Positions 58,059 to 64,000 of a stretch of 64,000 bases of DNA are shown here, in pieces (position 1 is the first letter of the stretch; every line of letters begins with the position of its first letter). The translations under genes and the position numbers were made by a program. The DNA comes from JANMZO01 sp963763135. Lineage in GTDB: Bacteria > Actinomycetota > Acidimicrobiia > Acidimicrobiales > JANYDT01. The notes below the pieces were generated by a model. It had not been told where the DNA came from, searched no databases, and saw only the letters and a list, made by a program, of their open reading frames with translations. Location: NCBI GenBank assembly GCA_963763135.1, contig CAVXNJ010000002.1, positions 496,001 to 560,000 on the forward strand, read 5' to 3'.

Positions 58059-60341
58059 ATGACGAGGGGGAGAAGGAAGGCGACACAACTACCGAGGGTG
58101 GGTCGCGTCCGGTACGAGGGTCTTGTCGTGTTGACGCTGTTTGGTGTGACCATTGCCTTTTGCTACCTGTTGAGTGCGTTCCAGGGTCAAGAAGCTCATG
58201 CGCATGATCGGGCGGCGCGCGCCATGCAGCTCGTGAGCACGGTTCGCGCTATCGATGGTGTTGAATGGCGTGCGATCGCGGGTGAGCCTCTCGGTGACGC
58301 GTCGGCGCGGCTTTCGAGCCAGTCCGCTGCGCTTAAGGCTCTTTTGCGTAATGGTGTTGGGTCGCAATCATTGGCTGTTATGTCGGGTGAGTACGTTGGC
58401 GCCGTTGGCGCGATGTTCGATGCGCTTCGCAGCGGAGATCGTGAGCGGGCAGAAGCGTTAGACCTCGAGCGCGTCGATCCGGCGTTCGATCGTCTGATCG
58501 GTGCTGCGGAGCGTGAAGCGACCGAGCAGGCACGTTCGGCTGAACGTACGGAGCTAGGAGTTCAACGGCTGGCGTGGGCTACGACCTGGGCACTTGTCGT
58601 GGTCGCTGTCGTGTTGGCCCGTTTGGCGTTCGGGCTACGGTCGGGGTCGTTGAAGCGTAGGATGTTGGTCGAGTCCGAAGAACGATTCCGATCGGTCGTG
58701 GAGGGCTCTCGGGATGTTTTCACGTTGATCTCGGCGGACGGCGATGTTGTTGTGTTGAACCGCGATCCTGGCGTCCTGGCGCTTGTGGGCATTGGCGGAA
58801 CGGTGAAGCGAATTGGTGAACTCGTCACCGGCGCTTCGCTAGAAGATTGGGTGCGGTGCGATGCGCTGTTGCGGTCGGTGTCGGGTGGCGAACGTTTCGA
58901 ATTCGACAGGTCTGACGGAGCGGGAGTAGTCCATCATTTCGAAGCAATTGGGTCCTGTCTTGCTGGACGCCGGACGGACACGGTGTGGGTGTGGCGAGAT
59001 GTCACGGATCGTCGACGATTGGAGGCAGAGTTGCATTACCGTGCACTGCACGATTCGTTGACGGGTCTTGCGAATCGGGTGTTGTTTCGTGAGCGAATCG
59101 ATGAGGAGTTGGTCGTCGCGTCGCGTACCGGGGAGCAGGTCGCGGTGCTGTTTTGTGATCTCGATGACTTCAAAAACATCAATGACACTTTGGGTCACGA
59201 AATGGGGGATGAGCTTCTCCGGACAGTTGCCGATCGCCTTTCGCAATGCACGCGAGGCAACGAGACTGTGGCTCGCTTGGGTGGGGACGAGTTCGCGATT
59301 GTCATGCGCACGGAGTCGATCGATGCGGTGCGTACGATTGCGGAACGGATGCTTTCGGCGGTCGGTGAGACTCTATTGCTCGGGGACCAGGTCGTGTATC
59401 CGTCGATGAGTATCGGGGTGGTCGTGTCGAATCCGGGCGATGCGAGCGATCATTTGCTTCGAAGCGCAGACCTCGCCATGTACAGTGCGAAGCGGGCTGG
59501 GAAGAGACGACTGGCGATGTTCGACCCGTCAATGCATTCGCAGGCTGTGGAGTTGCTATCCCTGGGTACCGATGTCGTTTCAGCTCTGCGGGCTGGCGAG
59601 TTCAAGTTGCTGTTCCAACCGACGTTGGGCCTGACGGGTGGTGTGGTCCAAGGGGTTGAGGCGTTGCTGCGATGGGACCACCCGGAGCGCGGCCCCCTTG
59701 TGCCAGCGGATTTTCTCTCGGCCGCTGAGGCAAGTGGCATGATCACGGTTATCGGTGCATGGGTAATGGGTGAGGCATGTCGGGCAGCAGTCGAGTTCGC
59801 GTCAGCGGCTGGTCGTCCTATCACGATGGCGGTGAACGTCTCGCCACAACAGCTGCGTGATTCAGGTTTCGCTGACATGGTGCTTGCCACGTTGAGTCGC
59901 TCTGGCTTATCCCCGCAATGCCTGGTTTTAGAGGTCACGGAGCGTATCCTGTTTGACGAGCGACTCGAGTTCGACCAGCTGACACGTCTGCGCACGAGTG
60001 GTGTCGAGATCGCCGTTGATGACTTCGGCACGGGTTACAACCTTATCGATCATCTGCAACGCCTTCCCATCACTACAGTGAAGATTGACCGATCGTTTGT
60101 GAGCGGCGACGCGGTAGCGAACGAGCACCGTCACGCGTTCCTCGCAGCGATGGTTGGGCTGGCGGCAAGTCTCGATCTTCGCTGCGTTGCAGAAGGCATC
60201 GAAAACAGCTACCAAGCGGAGGAGCTTCGGCTCCTGGGTTGTAACGCGGCGCAAGGCTACTTCTGGTCGGCCCCCGCGACGTTTGATGACATTGCACGAC
60301 AGCTATTGCCGGATCGATTGGCCGACGCTGCGTCCCGATGA
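58059..60341 (+). CDS. Membrane-bound PAS-GGDEF-EAL protein (cyclic-di-GMP turnover)
   Basis: Two membrane helices (~19-38 and ~168-190) enclose an external helical domain. A PAS domain follows (RFRSVVEGSRDVFTLISADG). The GGDEF domain has intact ARLGGDEFAIV with DLDDFKNINDTLGHEMGD. The EAL domain has VEALLRWDHPERG, DDFGTGYNLIDHLQRLP and KIDRSFVSG, plus AEGIEN. Both domains keep key residues, so synthesis and hydrolysis of cyclic-di-GMP are possible. The start is uncertain: ATG 58059 puts the first helix near the N terminus, while the frame opens at 57834 inside the integrase relic. At 760 residues it is typical. It stands alone among accessory genes. Confidence 0.88.
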   Translation: MTRGRRKATQLPRVGRVRYEGLVVLTLFGVTIAFCYLLSAFQGQEAHAHDRAARAMQLVSTVRAIDGVEWRAIAGEPLGDASARLSSQSAALKALLRNGVGSQSLAVMSGEYVGAVGAMFDALRSGDRERAEALDLERVDPAFDRLIGAAEREATEQARSAERTELGVQRLAWATTWALVVVAVVLARLAFGLRSGSLKRRMLVESEERFRSVVEGSRDVFTLISADGDVVVLNRDPGVLALVGIGGTVKRIGELVTGASLEDWVRCDALLRSVSGGERFEFDRSDGAGVVHHFEAIGSCLAGRRTDTVWVWRDVTDRRRLEAELHYRALHDSLTGLANRVLFRERIDEELVVASRTGEQVAVLFCDLDDFKNINDTLGHEMGDELLRTVADRLSQCTRGNETVARLGGDEFAIVMRTESIDAVRTIAERMLSAVGETLLLGDQVVYPSMSIGVVVSNPGDASDHLLRSADLAMYSAKRAGKRRLAMFDPSMHSQAVELLSLGTDVVSALRAGEFKLLFQPTLGLTGGVVQGVEALLRWDHPERGPLVPADFLSAAEASGMITVIGAWVMGEACRAAVEFASAAGRPITMAVNVSPQQLRDSGFADMVLATLSRSGLSPQCLVLEVTERILFDERLEFDQLTRLRTSGVEIAVDDFGTGYNLIDHLQRLPITTVKIDRSFVSGDAVANEHRHAFLAAMVGLAASLDLRCVAEGIENSYQAEELRLLGCNAAQGYFWSAPATFDDIARQLLPDRLADAASR

Positions 60342-60424
60342 AGGTGCAATGCTGACACTGGCGTAGCCGTCTCAGCCCGGCACCCGGGTCCAAACCACCA
60401 TGACTGTGGATGATTTGGTGCGGG

Positions 60425-60991
60425 CTATTCGGGTGCGGGGGTCAACGGCTTGGACGCGTTGATCACACCGCGCCGGTTCGCGATCCTGTACATGACGGAC
60501 CACGCAATGGCGAGAACGGAAAGTCCGGCCGTGAACTGGTACAGCGGGGCGCTGCGGTCAGAACCGGCGAAGGCTCCGTGGAGGCTGGTCAACCAGAACG
60601 TCAGATAGCTGGAGAGGTGGACCGCACGCCACACCCGTTTGGAAAGCCGCTTCTTCGCGAGCGAGGTGAGTTCAACGGCGAGGAGCGTCCATGCGGCAAA
60701 AATGCCTAAGGCCACTGCGCCCGTCTTCCACTTGGATACGAACGGCACGGCGATATCGACTAATCCAAAGTGCACATAGTTGTCGGCGACGAGGGCCACG
60801 AGATGGATCCCGGTGAACGTGACCGCCAAGCCTCCGAGCCAACGGTGGAGGTCCAAGATCCAGGCTGGTCGTCGCTGTTCGGGGAACGCTTTCGTGGCCA
60901 AGACCACGCCCCACACGACCGACGCTGTCAGCATCATCCAACCGACTATTCCCGATGCTCTCGTCGTATACCACCAGAACTGCGAGTTCAT
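60425..60991 (-). CDS. Ferric-reductase-like heme membrane protein
   Basis: A 188-residue protein with about five to six membrane helices: GIVGWMMLTASVVWGVVLAT, DLHRWLGGLAVTFTGIHLVAL (His residues for heme), LSKRVWRAVHLSSYLTFWLT (further His) and a last helix. It matches the ferric reductase-like transmembrane domain, also seen in YedZ/MsrQ, with paired His for b-type heme. It lacks FAD/NAD domains, so electrons must come from a partner. Its start overlaps the ApbE stop by four bases; it is the last gene of a four-gene minus-strand operon. Confidence 0.88.
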   Translation of the reverse strand: MNSQFWWYTTRASGIVGWMMLTASVVWGVVLATKAFPEQRRPAWILDLHRWLGGLAVTFTGIHLVALVADNYVHFGLVDIAVPFVSKWKTGAVALGIFAAWTLLAVELTSLAKKRLSKRVWRAVHLSSYLTFWLTSLHGAFAGSDRSAPLYQFTAGLSVLAIAWSVMYRIANRRGVINASKPLTPAPE

Positions 60992-61920
60992 GCTGCACCG
61001 GCTTTCGGTCGGAGTTCGACATCAGCAAACTCATATGTACACAAAATGTCCCCAGTGACGGTTATCGCCAAACCTTCCACGCCACGCTTTTCCAATTCAT
61101 CGATCACGTCCGAGCTGCCGGCCAAGAGGCCGGTCTTCGCCAACACCTCGGCCTGCCACCCGGTGGGTGCCGCGACCGTGACAGCAACGAGATCAGTTTC
61201 GGACTCATGACCGGTGCGGGGATCCAGGATGTGGTGATGATCCCGGGTCCCGTGACGCCATCGGCGGGAGGACACACTCGATGTCGCCACCCCGCCGTGG
61301 TTGATTGCGAGTGAACACAAAACCCCATCGGAGGGATCGGCATGTTCGACATCGACCAGCCAACCCTGGGCATCCGGAGGAGTTCCCGCCATCGATATGT
61401 CGCCGCCGATACTCACCAGAGCACCCAAGGCTCCGTTCTCTATCAGCCACGCCACCAGAAGATCGGCACCGAACCCCTTGCCGATTCCACCTGGATCAAT
61501 AGCAAAACCGACGGGCACGGTCACGGTGAGGCCAGCTGTTGACACCACAACGTCGGTCATCGGGCGGATTCCAAGGGGACCTGCCGGAAGGGTCGTCGTC
61601 CTTGACGGATCAACCCGACTGGACGCGTAACCGTCGTCGACCAACTGGGCGAGGATGGTCGGGTTGAACGCTCCGGCACTGGTGCGCCAGCCTTCGATCA
61701 TCCGGTTGACGAGTTCCATGGTTTCGACGGCTACCAGTGTCGGAGAGCCGTCCGACTGATTGATTCGACTGATGTCGCTGGTCGGCAGAAAGCGTGACCA
61801 CCGGGCCTCCAGCTGCGCGAGTTCCCCAACCGCGCGACCGATGAGTTGTGGATCCTCGACGGATGCGAGGATCAACAACTCACTGGCCATTACCCGACCG
61901 CGGAACTCAACGACTTCCAT
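60988..61920 (-). CDS. apbE: FAD:protein FMN transferase (ApbE family)
   Basis: A 310-residue ApbE: RWSRFLPTSDISRIN near the N terminus, then FAIDPGGIGKGFGADLL, VSIGGDISMAG and HHILDPRTGH with the conserved Asp/Thr/His region binding Mg and FAD. ApbE attaches FMN covalently to a Thr/Ser of partner proteins. No signal peptide is evident, so it may act inside. Neighbours are overlapping: four bases with the heme protein, 14 bases with the membrane protein upstream. No canonical flavin-acceptor domain is seen in the operon. Confidence 0.92.
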   Translation of the reverse strand: MEVVEFRGRVMASELLILASVEDPQLIGRAVGELAQLEARWSRFLPTSDISRINQSDGSPTLVAVETMELVNRMIEGWRTSAGAFNPTILAQLVDDGYASSRVDPSRTTTLPAGPLGIRPMTDVVVSTAGLTVTVPVGFAIDPGGIGKGFGADLLVAWLIENGALGALVSIGGDISMAGTPPDAQGWLVDVEHADPSDGVLCSLAINHGGVATSSVSSRRWRHGTRDHHHILDPRTGHESETDLVAVTVAAPTGWQAEVLAKTGLLAGSSDVIDELEKRGVEGLAITVTGDILCTYEFADVELRPKAGAA

Positions 61921-62380
61921 TGCTTTTCGCCCTCGGTGCCGCCGACGGTGCGGCTTGCCGCACTACTGGTTGAGCGCTCAGTACAACCGGTCCTTGCGGC
62001 TTTTGCTGTCCTGCGGTTTGCTGGCTGATCAGCGTTGCCGACCCACCAGTTGCAGTCGCCACCTGGTTGGCGGACCCGGAGGTGCCAATCAGTACGGCGT
62101 TTTGAGCGACGGGAAGGACTGGTTCCGGAGCTACCGTCGGGGCGACGGAGACGTTGGTCGCTGATTGGTGAAGGCCCATGATGCCAACGAGCCCGAGCAT
62201 CGAAGCGACGCCGAAGCCAGCGGCGACTACTCGCCCGCCGGCTGCTACATGCGGTCGTTTACCGGATGAGGGGCGACGTGTCGCTCCTGGATTTGCTGAT
62301 TGGGCGGAAACCGCCGATCGGGCCGGCCGGGTTGATGGTGTACCTGCGGTGCGATTCGAGGAGATCGAAAGATCAGTCAT
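61907..62380 (-). CDS. Single-pass membrane protein of the ApbE operon
   Basis: A 157-residue protein: hydrophilic Ser/Pro/Arg-rich N terminus, one helix (VVAAGFGVASMLGLVGIMGL, ~55-75) and a Ala/Val/Gln/Pro-rich outer part ending in KSNGSR. GGSATLI is the only segment vaguely like a flavinylation site. The ATG at 62380 is preferred to 62422 because AAGGAGG lies 8 bases before it and the stop of the upstream gene overlaps it by eight bases. Function unknown; likely a partner in the electron-transfer unit. Confidence 0.75.
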   Translation of the reverse strand: MTDLSISSNRTAGTPSTRPARSAVSAQSANPGATRRPSSGKRPHVAAGGRVVAAGFGVASMLGLVGIMGLHQSATNVSVAPTVAPEPVLPVAQNAVLIGTSGSANQVATATGGSATLISQQTAGQQKPQGPVVLSAQPVVRQAAPSAAPRAKSNGSR

Positions 62381-62924
62381 CGTCGCCACCTCCTTCGTAT
62401 TCGTGTTCGTGTTCTCCGCCACCGGATCCAGCGTTTGCGGCCGGGGCGGCTTGCGTGATGGGTTCGTTCACCGCGGCATCAACGGTGCCGTCGGGCTTTA
62501 GTGTTCCGGTGAACTCCAACGTCCGGGCCCCGTTGGTGAAGGTCACTTTCAGGACCTTCAGGTCGGTCTGACTCAGCGTCCAGGTCCAGCCCGAAGAAGG
62601 TGCCACTTCGGCCAGACCGAGAGACCCATTCGCCGCCGAGAGCGTCACCGTCCCGGCGACATCGACGACGAAGTCCTGGGTGCCGGCGTTAGCGATGGTG
62701 TCGGTCCCGGATGCTGTCTGGTTCAGTTGGACATTGACAGCCTGAGGAATCGTTGTGAGGTCGGCCGTGGCTAACGTCCCGACCGGGCTCTTCTGCGTGC
62801 GGTTCAAGATGCCGAGGTTGGCGCTCACGGCGAACGCCCCGGCCAGGGCTACTGCGACGATCGATGTTGCCGTGATAAGGCGAGTCCGACGAGAGGGGGA
62901 AGAAGTTGCTCGTGGTGTGTTCAT
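62373..62924 (-). CDS. Secreted/membrane-anchored protein with acidic His-rich tail, first gene of the ApbE operon
   Basis: A 183-residue protein with a signal-anchor (LITATSIVAVALAGAFAVSA) and a domain of beta-strand pattern (FVVDVAGTVTLSAANGSLG, WTWTLSQTDLKVLKVTFTNG) rather like small extracytoplasmic binding domains. The C terminus GEHEHEYEGGGDDD is acidic and His-containing, suited to metal binding. The ATG at 62924 is chosen; the longer frame to 63101 crosses a response-regulator-like fragment on the other strand. It is coupled to the next gene by an eight-base overlap. Family not recognised. Confidence 0.72.
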   Translation of the reverse strand: MNTPRATSSPSRRTRLITATSIVAVALAGAFAVSANLGILNRTQKSPVGTLATADLTTIPQAVNVQLNQTASGTDTIANAGTQDFVVDVAGTVTLSAANGSLGLAEVAPSSGWTWTLSQTDLKVLKVTFTNGARTLEFTGTLKPDGTVDAAVNEPITQAAPAANAGSGGGEHEHEYEGGGDDD

Positions 62925-63035
62925 GCAATCGAAGGTACGGAATCGGACCCCAATGGGCGGCCAGCACAAGGCAAAAGTTCGGTAAAGGTCCAAACGGCCG
63001 TTCCAACGCCTGTGCGTGGGGACCACCGGATCCAC

Positions 63036-63107
63036 AGCGTTGAAGGCTGATCCGGTTGACTGGGTGCTTCTCGATCTCGGGCTCCCAGATCTCGAGCCCA
63101 AGAACTG
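63036..63107 (+). pseudogene. Response-regulator receiver fragment
   Basis: The plus strand reads DWVLLDLGLPDLEPKN then a stop, like the phosphorylation-site strand of receiver domains. It is only ~25 codons and has no start or output domain. It may be a remnant of a regulator that faced the ApbE operon. Nothing else is visible between 62925 and 63144. Confidence 0.4.
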
Positions 63108-63144
63108 AGGGGGCCATGGTTACTCACGATTCTCTGCATTATCG

Positions 63145-63309
63145 CTAGTGTCCCGAGTCAGAAATCCGCTGCTGAATTATCGGCCATATTCGCCCCTCGC
63201 TGCCTCCTCGGCGTTGCGGTTGGGTGAAGCAGGCGCTGCCTTCTGCGTCGTTGCGAGGAACAAATCTGACTCGCTAATTCCGCGACCCTTCTCTGACTCA
63301 GGACACTAG
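63145..63309. mobile_element. 165-bp MITE-like element with terminal inverted repeats
   Basis: The ends CTAGTGTCCCGAGTCAGAAA (63145) and TCTCTGACTCAGGACACTAG (63290) are complementary at 18 of 20 positions. If CTAG is a target duplication, the inverted repeats begin TGTCC. Inside, there is no coding sequence; secondary GAGTCAG/CTGACTC-type motifs recur near the right end. The size and ends suggest a non-autonomous transposon. No transposase of matching ends is in the window. Confidence 0.72.
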
Positions 63310-63405
63310 TAGATGTCGGGCTGGATGAGCGACTCAGTGAAGGCGATGGTCCTTTACCGTTGCTTGCGCCCCCGGGGCCATGTGTACAGGCAGCCGTTCG
63401 AATGT

Positions 63406-64000
63406 TTATACAGCGGCCCGTCGTTTGTAGAGCTCGAACCAGGCAAGGGACGCGGTTCCGGCGACGAACGCGACGATCCAGTCGAGGAGGGACAGGGGTC
63501 CGAAGTGGAAGGCGTGCCGCAGCGTAGGGATGGTGAGAAGCACGATGACCGCGCCGCTGGCACCGGAGAGGATCCACTTCAGTGTTGGGTTTTTCCGTTC
63601 GCGGAACGACCGACCGATCGGGCGCTGCCACGATCGGTTCACGAGGATCAGGGTCAGGTTCCCGACGAAGAGGGTGAGGAACGCCACGGAGCGGACAACT
63701 TCGTCGGGCTCGTTTGACCACAGCGCCCAGGCGTAGACGCCGAGCGTTACGGCGAGAACCGACAGTCCTTGGAGGCCGGCGATCGTGAGGTCGCGTCGTG
63801 TGAACAATGGCGCGCCGACTGGGCGGGGCGGCCGTTCCATCACCTGCGGGTCGACCTGTTCGGCCTCAAACACGATCGAACAGGCGGGGTCCACGACGAG
63901 CTGGAGGAACGCGATCTGTACTGGGAGCAGAACGAGCGGCCAGCCTGGAACGAACACGGGGATGAGCGTCATCCCGAATATGGGGACGTGTATCGCGAGT
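63406..64000 (-). CDS. Cation-transporting P-type ATPase, C-terminal part (gene continues past the window)
   Basis: The minus-strand frame is open to the last base. It reads LAIHVPIFGMTLIPVF at the edge, then VVDPACSIVFEAEQVDPQVM, RPPRPVGAPLFTRRDL and the final helices, the C-terminal transmembrane domain of P-type calcium/magnesium-like ATPases. ~198 codons are visible. The catalytic DKTGT loop lies outside the window. A partial copy of its 3' end exists at 52.9 kb. The gene sits directly beside the MITE-like element. Confidence 0.88.
   Translation of the reverse strand, partial: LAIHVPIFGMTLIPVFVPGWPLVLLPVQIAFLQLVVDPACSIVFEAEQVDPQVMERPPRPVGAPLFTRRDLTIAGLQGLSVLAVTLGVYAWALWSNEPDEVVRSVAFLTLFVGNLTLILVNRSWQRPIGRSFRERKNPTLKWILSGASGAVIVLLTIPTLRHAFHFGPLSLLDWIVAFVAGTASLAWFELYKRRAAV

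Noticed and set aside
52420..64000. An intact prophage in the accessory region
   Set aside because: There are no structural, packaging or lysis genes; only integration-related relics and metabolic genes are present.

Overview
The window is high-GC chromosomal DNA from a free-living actinobacterium. Family content points to Actinobacteriota: an F420-type luciferase-like oxidoreductase, a wax ester synthase/DGAT, AdnAB-type end resection, Rpf-like and NlpC/P60 wall hydrolases, a PknB-like kinase and IS481 remnants. Acidimicrobiia is my best guess for the class, but that is inference.

Layout. 0-5 kb: an edge-truncated M15 peptidase, an NAD-salvage locus (fused nicotinate phosphoribosyltransferase-nicotinamidase plus the Nudix/winged-helix regulator NrtR) and an NlpC/P60 hydrolase. 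5-15.6 kb: YceH, an SDR overlapping a NadR-like kinase, a repeat array, a deoxyribosyltransferase, a VOC-DinB fusion, an acyl-CoA ligase, an amidase, a flavoprotein, a small transglycosylase-like protein and a SirB1 protein. 15.7-22.3 kb: one 2215-codon gene holding both halves of an AdnAB helicase-nuclease. 22.9-30.1 kb: an LLM oxidoreductase and a complete oligopeptide ABC operon. 30.2-36 kb: a succinate-semialdehyde dehydrogenase-type enzyme joined to a complete polyamine-type ABC transporter. 36-41.2 kb: a solute-binding lipoprotein-like protein translationally coupled to a transmembrane Ser/Thr kinase, then an SF2 helicase. 41.9-52.3 kb: a two-gene PAS + cytoplasmic chemoreceptor pair, oligoribonuclease, a C-S lyase-like aminotransferase, an SDR, an Fpg/Nei glycosylase, an AbiEi-like protein, an acetylpolyamine amidohydrolase, a frameshifted Nudix gene and a WS/DGAT.

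52.4-64 kb is an accessory region starting at a tRNA-Gly gene. It holds a duplicated tRNA 3' end (att-like), duplicated and scrambled P-type ATPase pieces, IS481 fragments, a tyrosine-recombinase fragment, a flavoprotein, a GGDEF-EAL protein, a four-gene ferric reductase/ApbE operon, a 165-bp MITE-like element and the 3' part of a P-type ATPase gene.

Two dispersed repeat systems run through the window. One is an imperfect palindrome of exactly 49 bp, found 12 times in intergenic DNA. The other is a 12-bp palindromic word, TANGYRYRCNTA, with 17 exact matches found by eye, mostly inside genes. Together with the single-chain AdnAB and the PncB-PncA fusion carrying an internal start site, these are the most unusual contents. 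All calls come from reading the sequence; no database search was run.
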